A stretch of DNA of 64,000 nt from Laburnicola sp. R22_1 (Eukaryota > Ascomycota > Dothideomycetes > Pleosporales > Didymosphaeriaceae). Below are positions 28,439 through 41,091 of this stretch, in pieces. Positions within the stretch are counted from its first letter, which is position 1, and each line of letters starts with the position of its first letter. The position numbers were made by a program, and so were the translations under genes. Below the pieces are notes generated by a model. It was not told the origin of the DNA, made no database searches, and was given only the letters and a program-made list of their open reading frames with translations. The DNA is taken from positions 1,488,001 through 1,552,000 of the forward strand of contig JACONQ010000011.1 of NCBI GenBank assembly GCA_014281115.1. Reading direction: 5' to 3'.

Positions 28439-29718
28439 CGTGTCGTTTACTTTCGTGGCGTGTATCCGAGATTTCATTCAATAATCGATCGTCTTCGTTT
28501 AGTCGTGGGATTGGTGAAAGTTTTCTGGAATACAGTACAGTGTACAGAACTAGAAGAGAAACTTAATTTAAGAGATATAAATGCAAATCTGTTACTAGAT
28601 AAAGCAGAGATTAATGCTTATCCCTTGTCAAGAGAACAATCATAATTGACCTTTGTCGACAATCGTGACAAGGAACTGACAAAGAGATCCGAGGCGCGAG
28701 AACTTACATAGAAAAGTGCTTCAAAGCATTCAAAATTGACGACGAGACAAAGAAAAAAAAGGCTATCGGGTTGATTATAGGTTTGGTAGTTAGCCAGTTA
28801 CCAGTTGAGCTTATGAAAGAGCACTGCCGCATCGCGGAGCACCACCCAGGGACAGCTACTTTATCGTCACGCAATTGGTAGAAGAATGACTGATAACATG
28901 AGTATGTCATAAGCCAAAGAATCAAACCAATAGTGTTGTAGGCTCTGGTTAGTTTTTACTTTCCTCAAAATTGCTAAAAGTGGTCTGGTACGCAGCTGTA
29001 CTGCCCAGGTGGAGGCCAAGTCACGAGCTTAAACTGACGCAATTTCGAGCGGTATCAGTCGATACTCAGATATATCCTTGAGCATACCACATGAGAAAAT
29101 TTTCCAGGTAGTACGCTTTCTCCTCTGCCATTTCCAACACTTGTGCCAGACTGGGCACACGCTGTATTGCCCACAAAGAGGTAGTCATCTCCCTATTTTC
29201 GTAAAATAACTAGCAAGCTACCGGTAACCCTGGAAAGCACCACAAGCGTACCGTTAGTTTCATCGCCCTGGGACCCAGACCAATCTTTTCCATACGCAGT
29301 GATGAAGATCTTCATCGTACGCGAGCCTCTGAATGAAAATTATCTCGGCAAATGTTACTACGATGACACTGTCATGGTTACAATTAATGGCAATATTGGA
29401 ATCGTTCCTAGGTGACTAGTGGAAACTGCAGGTGGCGTGATCTCGCACCAGCCAACAAAGAAAGCTGAGGAATTATCATGCACAATTGAAATTCAGGACC
29501 TTCCGTACACGTACATTCTCGCAGCGTGAAGCGATATTGGAAGAAGGCAAGCAGTAATCCGCATCTGCAGGAGTGCGGCACAGCTTTAATTGTGCCTATT
29601 CGAGTTAGCGCGTCGCGAACGCGACTTCCGCGTCTCTCAACTTTCCGCACGACCATGCACACAGCGGCAGCTCTGCACCTCGACTCGTCACCTCCTTCTT
29701 AATACTCGGTTGATAATC
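28439..29718. other. Divergent intergenic region, no gene recognised
   Basis: Between the secreted-protein gene (minus) and the polymerase delta subunit (plus). Short ORFs have no resemblance to known proteins. Confidence 0.55.
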
Positions 29719-31381
29719 ATGGTGCTGACGGACGGCAATCTGCTAAGGGGTGAGCCCTTGTAAGCATAGCGCAGGAGCGTAGCGGAAGCATGTCTGCTAA
29801 CAGCTCCGCAGTGAAGACCCCGCGTTCCTGCCCTCCAGAGAGGCCTCTGCATACAGACCCCGGCATACGTTTGAGCTACCGAAAGGCAGCGAGAAACACT
29901 ATCAGCAGCAGTTTGCAGACATATACTTTGTGCGGCTGTCCAATCTGAAGAAGGCTGTCAAGCAGAAGGCGCACGAAGCATGGGACGACTTCGAGGTACG
30001 GCATCAGGCACGAGGAAGGACCTCTGCAACCAGCTGATCATTGTGCTAGCTGGGGGGAGATCGGGCAAAGTATGTGGGACGTGTGCTCGATGTTCGACAA
30101 GGCGAGCTCTGCTGGGTTGTGGGAACCGTGTACATGGAGATGACGCTGAAGCCCAACGTGCTCGACGATATATCAAAAGAGGTACAGACTGTTCCCATCG
30201 TGGCCCGCTTGCATAGCCAGAGCTTACGTCCCTTCTAGCATTGGATCGCCGCCCCTCCACCACGCCAAACGTACGTGAACCCCGCCGGGACCGATGACAT
30301 GATGCTCGAAGACGAATCTGGCCGCCTCCGCGTCACTGGTGACTCCCTGAACTCACACTACGTGACTGGCTGTATCCTCGCCGCGCTCGGCACCGAACAA
30401 GCAGACGGCACATTCCAGGTCATCGCAACACAGTACGCGGACCTGCCGCTCCAACCAGAACGATGGGCAGACGGCGACCTGCAGGCGAAGAATGCGAAGA
30501 AGCCGAAGGCGAAACCGAAACGGGAGAAAGCAGGGAAGCTAGCGATAATATCTGGGCTGGAGGTAACCGGCACAGAAGACGACGACCTTTCCCTGGAACT
30601 ACTACTAGAATATCTCACGGGCGAAGCAACAGGGCCTCCAGACCAGTCTGAAGCTACTAAGCTAAGCCGTCTCATCATAGCCGGCAACTCACTCGCGCAC
30701 GCATCACCCATCCTTTCTCGCGACGACTTCAACGCGAAGAAAGGCACGAAGAGACACTATGGCTACGATGCATCCTCCTACAACGCTACACCCGCAGAGA
30801 AATTCGACTCTTTCCTCGCACAGATCCTTCCAACCCTCCCAGTCACACTCCTTCCTGGCGAGACCGACCCTGCCAATGTCGCCCTGCCGCAACAACCCCT
30901 TCACCCGGCTCTGTTCCCCCTCTGCAGAGTATACGAAAATCCCCCGGCGCAATCCAACGAGTCGCTCGAGGGTCTCGATTCGGTGACAAATCCTTGGGAT
31001 GGCGACATCGAAGGTTGGAGAATATTAGGCACGGGCGGACAGACGGTGGACGACCTGTTGAAATACGTCGACGATGTCAAGCCGCTCGAGGTTATGGAGA
31101 TGATGCTACGGTGGCGGTGTATAGCACCCACGGCGCCCGATACGCTGTGGTGCTATCCTTTTCAAGATAACGATCCGCTGATATTGAAACAATGTCCGCA
31201 CGTATACTTTGCAGGGAATCGAGAGAAGTTCGAGAAGAGGGTTATCGAGGGGCCAGAAGGTCAGCAGGTGTTGCTTGTAGGAGTACCAAAGTTCAGGGAG
31301 ACGGGGCAGATCGTGTTAGTAGATATGGAGACGTTGGAGGTCGAACTTATGGAAGTAGGTGTTGTGCAGCCGGGGTCGTAG
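29719..31381 (+). CDS. POLD2: DNA polymerase delta small (B) subunit, 4 exons, 499 aa
   Basis: Nuclear replication protein that bridges the catalytic and other subunits of polymerase delta. Exons 29719-29759, 29812-29995, 30050-30181, 30239-31381; introns 52, 54 and 57 bp, all with branch-like CTAAC, CTGAT or TTAC. The OB-fold part reads KGSEKHYQQQFADIYFVRL, GRVLDVRQGELCWVVGTVY, KPNVLDDISKEHWIAAPPP. The calcineurin-like (inactive) phosphoesterase part includes KLAIISGLEV, LIIAGNSLAHA, LPTLPVTLLPGETDP, LHPALFPLC, ILGTGGQTVDDLLKY, CYPFQDNDPLIL and CPHVYFAGNREKFEKR. The GTGAGC at 29750 was rejected as donor because it gives the wrong phase; GTAAGC at 29760 is in phase. Confidence 0.93.
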
Positions 31382-31604
31382 AGCGATTGTTGCGCGTAAG
31401 CTTGTGGAGGTGTTGACGGGAAAAGAAGTGTGATCTGCATGGGAGGAGAAGGATTGTATGATACCCGTGTATTGAATTGCAATCTTCCGCACCAACAATG
31501 GTAAATCTTCCTGAATGATCACAATCATCTACCGAATGCTAACTACGCCTCATCAGCGTTTTCTTGTTCTCTTGTACCCCGCAATACCGGCCGAACTCCT
31601 GACA

Positions 31605-32892
31605 TTACACAACGTCCTTACCCTCCTTCTCAATCTGCTCCTGATCCATAATCATAATGCCCTTGCCCTTCATCTGGCCACTCTCTGCCAACTCTATCAA
31701 TGGTTCCATCTCACCTAGCCCCTTGAACGCATTGACGTTCACAGAGATGCCATGCTCTGCAACGATCTCAAGCATGTCGCGCGTTTCCTGCAGCGAGCCA
31801 TAGATGAGCGAGCCACGGACTTAAATGTCGCGAAACACGAGCTCCGTGAAGGGGATGGTCACGTTGTCTGGCTGGAGTGCAAGTCAGATCTGCGCTGAGC
31901 AGAAAAAAGATGAGCGAGAAAGAGTAATTGGGTCCAACCATACCTGAGCAGGCTGTATCATCGTACCATGCTTACGCGTGATAGCACAACTAGTCGCAGC
32001 AGTCGTATCCGCATCACTAACATTCACAGTAGCCGCCACTCCTTCACCATTCGTAACCTACAAATTGTCAGCCACATGATGACCCACCTACACTTATCGC
32101 ATCTCAAACATACCTTCTTAACCTCCTCCACCACCCCATCCTTCCCCTTCCTCGCATCAACCGCAATATCTGCCCCGCCTTTCCTCGTCAACTCCAACCC
32201 CTTATCCCGCGCATCGACACCCATAACCTTCAGGCCCAACGCCTTCGCAAACTGCACCCCCAGATGCCCAAGTCCGCCCCCCGATCCCACAATCCCAAGC
32301 CACTCCCCCTTCTCCAATCCCGCCAATATAATGCCTTTATACAGCGTACACCCCGCGCACGCCAACGGCGCCGCAGTCCGAAACCCCACTCTATCCGGCA
32401 ACCTCGCCGCAAACCTTGCATCCACCCTCGCGTACTCTGCGAAAAACCCATCCGCATCTCTGACACCGCAGTACCGCGTCTCCGCGCAGTACTGGCTTTT
32501 ATCCCCGCGGGCTGAGACAATCGGCACACGCGCCGCAGGGCTGGTAAATAATGCCTGGCATGACGCGATCACCGATTTTGAAATCCTTGGCCGCGGATGA
32601 ACCTACTGCGACGACGGTGCCGGCGCCTTCGTGGGAGCCGGTAAGGGGGAGGGAGGTGGGCATTGTGCCGGTTTGGACCATGGAGTCGGTGTGGCAGAGG
32701 GAGGCTACGGCAGTGCGGATGAGGAGGTCGGAGGGGGCGAGAGCGGTGGGGGTGGGGATAGTGGGGATTTTGTAGGGTTGGTTTAGCTTTGGTGTGTTGG
32801 ATGGTGGGGGCTTGATTGTAGGGGGTGATTTTGAGGGATCCCTCTATGATTTGGGCGGCTTGCATTGTCTTTGGGAGGGTGGTGGAAGACAT
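31605..32892 (-). pseudogene. Zinc-dependent alcohol dehydrogenase, broken (in-frame stop plus N-terminal frame break)
   Basis: Medium-chain ADH fold: SLCHTDS and GSHEGAGTVVAVG (catalytic zinc), structural-zinc cysteines in CGACADC and SQYC, GSGGGLGHLGVQ Rossmann motif, C-terminal GSLIYGSLQETRDMLEIVAEHG. Introns at 32058-32113 and 31872-31943 have good signals and keep frame. Two faults: a TAA at 31821-31823 inside the conserved FTELVFRDI-x-VRGSLI block, and a frame break between MQAAQIIE and LNQPYKIP, where a 55-bp stretch of intron size ends in AAAG but has no GT anywhere to start it. One TAA could arise from CAA by a single C-to-T change. Either fault alone could be a sequence error; together they suggest a pseudogene. 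The rest of the reading frame is intact, so loss would be recent. Confidence 0.72.
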
Positions 32893-33416
32893 GGTGATGA
32901 TGTGGGTAGCTCTGAGGGTTTGTGACTGGTAGGGACACTTCTTTTGGCGAGGGTTGGTATGAAATAGATTCTACAGCGGGGATAAAGTATACGTCGTAGC
33001 TCCGAGATGCGTTGTGGTTGGGCGAAAGGAAAGGATGGCCTAGATAGAGCGGACATGTTATGTCTTGTTAACTCCGCAATAGAGTGCTAGTGTAAATGAA
33101 TAGTCGGGTTTCCCAGCGACTACTCCTGATTCCACATGTGTTCGCCACAGACTCGCGGCTCAATGTTTCATAGTGACGAAAAGAGCTGACCGATCATCCG
33201 TTGGGTGAGCTCAAGTAAATGAGGTCGCTTCCACCGCTAGACAAGCCATGTCAGTCTAGTCAATCTAGAAGGATCGCGAAACGTCACCTAAACTATCGTA
33301 TACACATAGAACAAAGGCAATGCCTGCTCGAAGGATTCAGGGTCATGTTTTGAATTATCCGCTTCCGCAATAGTAAGGTATATACACTACCAGCATGGGC
33401 AACCCAATACTTACAT
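32893..33416. other. Intergenic region, no gene recognised
   Basis: Upstream of the ADH pseudogene and downstream of the GH3 gene; nothing recognised. Confidence 0.6.
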
Positions 33417-36076
33417 CTATAGTTTCAATTTCCGGCTACCACCCTCGATGTCTACGCTAACGACACACTCGATATGCTGTGTTGACTGTCCAAAGGAGAA
33501 GTGATATCGTCCTCGATCTACCTTCCACTTGTTGCTCGATTCGTCAAAGAAGGCAAAGTCCTTCGAATCCAAGGAAAGCTGGACCTTCTCCTCCTTGCCA
33601 GCTTCAAGGAATACCTTCTTGAAAGCGACCAATGTCTTGATTGGATGTTCAGAAGATTGCTGCGCCCTACCCACGTATAGCTGTACAACTGTGGCGCCCG
33701 ATCGATTTCCGGTATTAGCGACCGTGACTGTAGTGTTGAACATTCCATGTGATTCTTGCGAGACCATGCCGTCTTTGAGGCCGAAAGTGGTGTATGAGAG
33801 ACCGAAACCGAAAGGGAACTGGACTTTGTCTTGTGAGAGTCGGTCGTAGTGGCGATAACCCACAAAGACACCTTCTTCGTACTTGACAGTGAGCTGGCCG
33901 TCTTTGCTTCTGCCGGGGAAGCTGCCGTATGCCGGAGAATCTTCGAGACGCTTGGGCCAAGATATCGGAAGCCTACCTGAAGGGTTGACAGCACCAGACA
34001 GAACATCAGCAATGGCGTTACCGGCCTCCTGACCAGGAAACCACGCTTGCACGACAGCTGAAACCTTTGATAACCAGGGCATGGCAATAGCTACACCTGT
34101 AGAGTTGACGACAATAGTCTTTGGATTGACAGCCGCAACGGCCTCGATGAGCTTGTCTTGGGACCCGTCCGTATTAGGGAGGTGGAAGCCAGCTTGATCT
34201 TGGCCTTCTGTTTCCCAGACAGGCGTGTGGCCTGTGAAGACAATCGCGTAGTCACAATCGCGGGCGACATCCACGGCTTGTGAGACCAAATCCTCGCCAT
34301 GCTCCTTCTCTTGCATGAATCCCATTCTGAAACCAGGAATGCCGGTAAGAATACCTTCAGAGACGGAGCCCTCGTTGTCCGGGGGCTGGGATTCGATACG
34401 AATGTGGTATGAGGTGCCCTTGGTAAATGAGTAGGTGAATTCCTTCTCGGGATTGCCTCCGAATAAGAATCCCATGGCATCTTTTGTGCTCTCTTTCTGT
34501 TCGAAAACTACTTCGTCATCGATCTTGACAATAGTTGGCCCAATCCCAGAACAAGAGATGTAATGTTCACCAGATTCGGTGGGAACAAACGTGCTCGTCA
34601 ATACAACATCATTCCACTTCATCTCGTCCTTGAACAATCCAGAATATGCGCCTTCCTCATAGCCTTGCCGTGTCATGATCGGCCTGTCGTGTATGCCGTG
34701 TTTGAAAGCTTGCAACGTCCAGCCCGGATTACCCTCCGAGTCTGTGCAATTGGCCGCTAGTGGTGGTAGAAGGCGATAGGTATGGGCACCTATACGCTGA
34801 TCAGAGTCTGCTCCCAATAAATTTTCAGATCACCTACCCTTCGAAAACTTAAAATCAACGCTATCGCCATAGGTGTTGTGCATGCCATCCCAGGGTGAGA
34901 TCCGGTAGTGCGCATGTAATGAAGCGCTTCCACCACCGTGGATCAATGCTTCTTTCGCAAGTCCAAGCATAGCGATCTTTTTCCCTTTAACCTCTTCCTT
35001 CTTCAAGGGTAGGACGTCCTTATCATTCTTGAGAAGAACGAGACCTTGACCAGCCACATCTCGAATCAGCTTGCGATGCTCCGGCTTGTCCACAGAACGC
35101 TCCGGAGGAATCTCAGGGTTCCTGAAGCCGTCGACTTTTCGAATAAGTTCGAGAACATTTCTCGCACGGTCGTTGATCGTTTCCTCTGTCACCTCTCCGT
35201 TCTTGATGGCCTCTTTGACACCTCTGTATGTCCGGTACCGTGTGGGCCCCGGCATCTCGAGGTCAAGCCCAGCATTCAATGAATCGGCGGTACTGTTGGT
35301 GCCTCCCCAGTCACTCATCACCAAACCCTTCCACCCCCACTCTCCACGAAGAACCTTCTTTAATAGAAACTCGCTCGAGTCTGCGTGGGTACCGTTGACC
35401 AAGTTGTACGCGGTCATGAAAGCCCAAGGATTGGCCTCCTTGACAGTGATTTCAAAAGGCTTCAGGTAGATCTCTCGCAAAGCACGTTCCGATATGATCT
35501 CGTCCACATGTAGTCGGTCCGTCTCTTGCTCATTCGCAACGTAGTGTTTGCAGGTACCACCCACTCCCTTCTCCTGTAGACCTATCACATACTGAGCGGC
35601 GAGTTTACCTGTGAGGAGCGGATCCTCCGAAAAGCTCTCGAAGTTACGTCCTCCAAGGGGATGCCGATGATTGCACATAGTAGGCCCAAGTCTGCATATG
35701 GTCAACACTGATCATTTATTCGTCGTTTTTGTTGACATACAGTACTCGAGCTCCTTTAGTTTGTGTCTCTTCAGCGAGGGCATTGCCCACCTGTCTGATA
35801 AGTTCGGGGTTCCATGTGGAGGCCGAACAGCAAGAAGCCGGGTAACATGCTGCTCTCGTTCCATCACTGAAGGTTTCGCCACGAGCACCATTGGGCCCAT
35901 CAGATACCTAGCATGTTAGTGTTCAAGGTACGTAGCATGGTGGTGAAAATTACTTTGATCGCCGGAACGCCCTTCGCGTGAATGGGGACAGTTTCCCAGA
36001 AGTCCTTTCCAGCAAGAAGAGAAACCTTTTCCTGCAACGTAAGGGTTTGCAGGATATCGTCTATGTTCGTATGCAT
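33417..36076 (-). CDS. Beta-glucosidase, glycoside hydrolase family 3 with PA14 insert, 4 exons, 838 aa
   Basis: Retaining exo-glycosidase releasing glucose from beta-glucosides. Minus-strand exons: 36076-35954, 35907-35741, 35691-34838, 34789-33417; introns 46, 49 and 48 bp, phases agree. The N-terminal GH3 domain has VSDGPNGARGETF, LGPTMCNHRHPLGGRNFESFSEDP, KHYVANEQE and the nucleophile Asp in GLVMSDWGG (about residue 223). The second GH3 domain is interrupted by a PA14 domain (about 400-560; LFKDEMKWNDVVLTSTF... KIDDEVVFEQ). WETEGQDQAGFHLP and SGRLPISWPKR follow, then a fibronectin-III-like C-terminus. No signal peptide at MHTNIDDILQTL, so it is probably intracellular, like other PA14-containing fungal GH3 enzymes. 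Confidence 0.93.
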
Positions 36077-36766
36077 CGTGAAGCTCGGGGAGCGAGTAGG
36101 AGAATGGAGTCACAGTGTGCTGATGCAAAAATGAAATGTTTAATAGGTTGACAGAATGATGTAAAGAGACCTCACAGTGATATCCCCGGCCAGAGGGGGT
36201 GCACGTGGTTCTTTTATATCGGCATTGTCTGCCACTTTCCATTATACGCCATCAAGGCCCTAGACTACCATTACTCGGCGATATACCCGGTTGTAGAGTA
36301 TACCAAGATGTAAATCATAGGATCTCATGGTCGGTTAGAGCTAGCTCTAAGCTCAAGCGTGACCGAAGTTCAACCACTGCATTGCCCATTGGACACCAAG
36401 ACGGGCGAGCCGCAGAGGACGCGATGATTTACCGATGATTCCCCATTGGAACACCTGCGGTGTGGTCAAAGGATGTCTGCAGCCTTTTAGCGTGAGCCGA
36501 GGCGGGAGAATTGAGGGGTTCCATGATGCGCGCAAGCGGTGGAGGTAACATGATTTGTGAAAGATGGGGCGGGGCATGTCTCAAGCGTCGGAACTCGGGA
36601 AAGCCATGTTGCGGCTTAGTAAGACGCTCCACGCACAAGCCAGCCCACGTGCCATCCGCAACAAACTTTCACCGTCTACGCATTCTCTGTCGAGATCAGG
36701 TTCCTAATTTGGTGCGACTTAAACTATTTTCTGCAATTTTTCAACTACGTCGTTAAGATAGTCGCG
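36077..36766. other. Divergent intergenic region, no gene recognised
   Basis: Shared 5' region of the GH3 and FAR-17a-like genes; no distinctive motif found. Confidence 0.55.
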
Positions 36767-38077
36767 ATGAATAGTATCCCTCAAGTTGCTCCCGACCTCA
36801 ATCGGCGGCATCCTTCGCAGTGGTTTGACTCGCCGTCCAAAGGCTTCTCAGGCGTAGTACACGTATGGTTCCACTGGTGCATTTCGGAAAATTCCAAGAT
36901 TGATAGTATTTTCAGGTTCTTGGGCTCTTCAGCTTTTACCTCTCTTTCAAATAGTATGAAAATCTCTTCCGCGATGTCCGTACGCAACATTGAAGCGCTG
37001 ATGTCATCGCAGTCTGGTCGATAATCCGACTATCATCGTACGTCCAATGTTTTGAATTTCTGTCTATGCATTCATGTTCGGTCGGGGATTGTGCTCTGGA
37101 AGGAAACCAGAATCTTGATGAATTTTGCGACGCATCCTCGGCATCTTGAGCTTGCTGCTCCACCCGCACGCTACCCGTCCCCTGACCTTACATAACCACT
37201 AACACATTCAACTCAAGAATGAGTCGTTTGGCTGGCATCTTCAATATTTGACCATCCTCGGTCTTTCCGTTTCAACGATATGTTTCCTCATCGGTCTCCT
37301 CGCCGACATAACGTCTTCGCAGCAGCTCTTCACGATCAAGAACTACATCGCGCTCGTTGCCGCGCCCATTGAGATAGTAGTTAGCATGCTCTATTGGGGT
37401 CTCCGAGCCGTACACGCCCCCTTTTACACGTACTTGCACACACCACGTACTAACGCCAAGCAGATCAACCCTACACTCGTGATCCCCCCCGACCTACCAA
37501 TCCCCCCCATAGCAGCCGATCTCGGCTTCCATCGTACGTTCCCCGGCGCAACCATCCTTTGCATTACCTTGGTCCACTTCGTTTTTCACCACCCCAACAG
37601 CTTCCCCTCACAGCGTTTCAACGTGTACCAAAAAGTTCGCGACTTTCCCGCCTTGACCCAATTACTAACAACACCACAGTAACACCCAGCCTCCTCCTCT
37701 CCCTCGACGCCATCCTCCTCTCACCCCCCTGGCCCACAAGCCCCATCAACCCGCTCGCCTCCCTCCTCTCCCTCGGTGCCTCCACCTTCGTCGCCTTCCT
37801 CTACTGGTTCTGGATCGAGCTCTGCTACTCGCGAAATGGTCGGTGCTCTCCCCCGACTCATCACAAACAACCACCTTTCTAACTTACTCACAACCTAGGC
37901 TTCTACCCTTACCCCATCTTCGCCATGCTCACCACCACCCAAAGAATCGGCCTCTTCATGGCAAGCGGCATGGTAATGTGGGCTGCCGGCGAAGGACTGC
38001 GCTGGTGCTACCGTGTTGTGAATGGGATTGAAGAGGATATGGAGAAGGAAAGGACAAAGAGGGCGAAGATGAATTAA
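36767..38077 (+). CDS. FAR-17a/AIG1-like membrane protein, 6 exons, 270 aa
   Basis: Multi-pass membrane protein of the androgen-induced-gene family; animal members hydrolyse fatty-acid esters of hydroxy fatty acids, and extension to fungi is inference. Exons: 36767-36862, 36916-36953 (38 nt), 37013-37037 (25 nt), 37218-37533, 37680-37838, 37899-38077; all phases agree. Joined sequence reads RHPSQWFDSPSKGFSGVVHVLGLFSFY, then FKYLVDNPTIINESFGWHLQYLTILGLSVST, ADITSSQQLFTIKN, SMLYWGLRAV, HLTPSLLLSLDAILLSPPW, YWFWIELCYSRNGFYPYPIF. Introns 3 (180 bp) and 4 (146 bp) are longer than usual here. The first three exons are absent from any long ORF. Confidence 0.87.
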
Positions 38078-38893
38078 ATTGTCGCTGGGTAGACGTGGGG
38101 GATGTACTGTAAGAAGGTTGTAACGCTGTTTGTCGAGTGAAGGTCTTGTTGGAAAACCCTGTTTGGACCGATTAGAATCTTGGGAGTTATGCGTTCCGAA
38201 CGGTCATATGTACATGAAGTCCTCCTTATTCTACGTAGAAACCTAGTCCATACGAGGAAGGCGCGTCTAGATTGTTGGCGGTATGTGGTGGATTTCCAGA
38301 TGCCAAGGTATGGGGCATACAGGGTACTCACTGTGGTAATCAGATCAGTAGGTATTATACCGTGCCAAAAACGTCAAACAAACAAACACTTCATTGCATC
38401 GCAATCAATCACGACTAAAAGCCAAAAAGAATGAGATTCTACCGAAACACCTTCATTAATCATGAAAATGCAGTGGATGCCATACAAGCCCACCAGCCTT
38501 ATCTTCATCCATGCTCGTGAACAAACTTGAGGAAAAACCATGCCAAACCCGGGTTAGGAACCCTCATAGAATAATGCAGTCCACTGGAGACCACTGTAGT
38601 AGATGCATTCCACATGAAATGCCATGAGTCATAAAGCCATATACCGTTACATATATAGAGAACCGAGAACTGCCAGTAGAAGAGAAGCATTTTGCATACA
38701 TAGATGTCGCTCTCGCTTACTGAACATGATCTGTGAAAACAAAAAGTGAAGCGAGAGTCGACAGTTGGATGCTGCGGTATGCCGCACCGAAAGCTGCCAT
38801 GGAGATGTAGTGATTACCTCTAGCCGAAATAATAGGTGTTCGGTTATTGCCGTCCAACTAGAAGCGTGGTCGCCTGACTGCGGCGACAGTAGC
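38078..38893. other. Convergent intergenic region, no gene recognised
   Basis: 3' flanks of the FAR-17a-like gene and of the gene at 38894; nothing else seen. Confidence 0.6.
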
Positions 38894-40387
38894 TCAAGTG
38901 GTAGATGGCGACGGTGGAGCAGTGATCGTGCGTTGATCATCATCCTCCTGGCTCTGCTGGTAGCCATGCATGTAAAGATGGTTGTTGTACTGAAGGCCAT
39001 GGTGCTCATGACCGAGTCCGTAAGTGTAAGCATGATAGTGAAAGCCAGCAGGTTGGTGAGGGTGATGGTGCTCATATGCTGACGCGTGGAGAGCAGGAAG
39101 GACATTTTCCTTGTTATCGAACTGGAAAGTGTTGTTGGACGGCTTTTGTGGAGGTTGCGTAGGAGCTGGCGTTGGGGACAGTTGTTGGTGTAGCCCAGCA
39201 GTGAGGAAATTGAATGCTGCAGGCTGTGCAAAGGACACTTCGTCATCTTGGAAGACATCAAATGCCCGCTTTCGCTTTGGAGCGCGTTCGCCGAAGCCAT
39301 GTCCAAAATCGGACTGGGGGTGCTCGTCATCATAGCTGCCACAAGGTACGAAGAAGGGCGGAGGACGGGTGATTCGGCGTTGTCGACGCGGGACATTGAC
39401 ATCCATATCAGCAAGAACTGGTCGCGCCAATGGCGGAATCGGACTCTCAGTCTTGATGATATCCTCCTCTTCGTCGTCGTAGACGGAATTGGAAATTCTC
39501 CGCTGTCGCTTGAAAGAGCCCTGCGGAGTGAAGATGAGCTCGGTGGGTTCGACCTCCTGAGAGTTGAGTTCAAGCTGTTCGACGACGGAGCTATCCTTCT
39601 TTTGGTTTCGCTTGCGCCGCATCTCTGGGGTGGCAGAGTCGAAGATATCCATGCCTGGCCAATAGACACCCTTGAGCTTGGTGCTCTCGCTCACCGCCAT
39701 TGGATCTGCCAGGCCTGCCTCGACGGGGTCGTCCTCAATGGCACACGAATCGTCCACGGTGTAACGGTATCGTCTCCGTTCGCTCGGATCCGAGTATTCG
39801 CTTGACGTCTCGTAGTCTGGATTGGTGTAGCTGCGGGAGCTGGCACGAGAGTCTGACGGCCAGTATTGCATGTGGGCGCCAAAAGTCCGAGGCGGCCGCT
39901 GACGTAGAACCGGCCCCGGTTGGAGAGTGGGCGAGGGCGTGATCGCGTTTTCGATCTTGATAATTTGCTGTTCGGATAGGCGAGGATCGAGGAGATCGCC
40001 GACGGCGGCACGAGGACGGGCAGCTCGGGGAATCGGGGCTTCGATCCTGGGCGCGGGCGTAGGGCGGGCTACGCAAGTGAAGTCAGTTTACGTTGCTCTT
40101 CTCGGCGTGAAGAGGACTTCACCAGTAGGCCTCGCACGGGAGCGGCGTTTGTCCTTCTGTGTCATCCGCTCCGACATGAGCTCCTCGACATTCCATTCGG
40201 CATACCAGCGGTCGTACGAGTCTACCACGCGGCGAGAAGCGTCGTCGCTTGTTGCGCGGACCTTGACCTTGTAGTAGTTGGACAGATGCCCCTTGCTGGA
40301 AATGTGGGTGAGCAGGTGAGATACATCGCTGAAGTTGGGGCGCTTAGGACAGATGCTGCAGTGAAGGGGAATGTTGGCAGCCGACAT
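38894..40387 (-). CDS. Fungal protein with C2H2-like N-terminal motif and disordered tail, 2 exons, 479 aa
   Basis: Minus-strand exons 40387-40123 and 40068-38894 (54-bp intron, phase 1). The N-terminus LHCSICPKRPNFSDVSHLLTHISSKGH has the C-x2-C...H...H spacing of a degenerate zinc finger, followed by VDSYDRWYAEWNVEEL and a basic KDKRRSRARPT patch. The remainder is low complexity: acidic clusters (DDEEED), basic clusters (KRKRAF, RRQRRI; possible nuclear signals) and a His/Tyr/Gln-rich C-terminus. Probably nuclear; function unknown to me. I chose the ATG at 40387 over the in-frame ATG at 40564, because the zinc-finger block follows at once and the upstream stretch looks like 5' UTR. Confidence 0.8.
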
Positions 40388-41091
40388 GGCCGCTGTGGTA
40401 TGCAGACGCTCAGAACGCAACAGGGTGAAGTGAAAAGTAAAAGGGCTGTCCCTGCAGCGCCGTTGGTGAAGAAAGGAGTGACGTGAAAGGAGCGGGTGGG
40501 TGTGGAGAAGGAGAAGAGGCGGCGGAAGAGCAAGGAGATAAGATAGCTGGTCCCACTCGGTCACTTCCGCAGTGGCAGCAGTGGCATTCTTGACACGAAA
40601 ATAGACAAGAGCAGGCAGATGGCGGAGATGCTCTTGGGTAAGAGAGACAGAGAGGAAAGAATCACGCGATGAGGAGAAGGAGGTGAAGTTGCGGGTGCCA
40701 GTTTCCCAGCTCGCCCCACGTGGGAGGAGTAACGAATATGGCAGTCACGCCGCCCTGCGCGGGCATGCCGCTCTCACATTGGAAGTGAGAGAAATCAACA
40801 ACTGCCTCGAATATATGCCATAATATAGGAAACGGGGCATTGAGACTGTGCACCACAGTGGGCGCGCCATAGCAATGTTTACAAACACTACGTGCCCCTC
40901 GATCACTCAACCTTCAACCAGCGCTGCCGCATTTGCTATAAGCAGCTCAGTTCGTCGCTACCTACGCCAATTAGTTCGCCCCGAACGAGCACCCAGTCTT
41001 TTATTTTCCTAGACAGCGACGCGTGACGTCTCGCGGCATGCAACTGCACCCGAGTTAGTTCAACCGGCTTGAATTAGTGTCGAAAGACGTA
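40388..41091. other. Intergenic region, no gene recognised
   Basis: Upstream of the zinc-finger-like gene and 3' flank of the geranylgeranyltransferase gene; nothing recognised. Confidence 0.6.

Noticed and set aside
31821..31823. Readthrough of the ADH TAA codon
   Set aside because: TAA followed by GTC is a poor readthrough context, and a second independent lesion exists in the same gene; decay is simpler.
38647..39669. 340-codon minus-strand ORF
   Set aside because: Alternate frame of the zinc-finger-like gene at 38894-40387; the other frame joins in phase to the conserved N-terminal exon.
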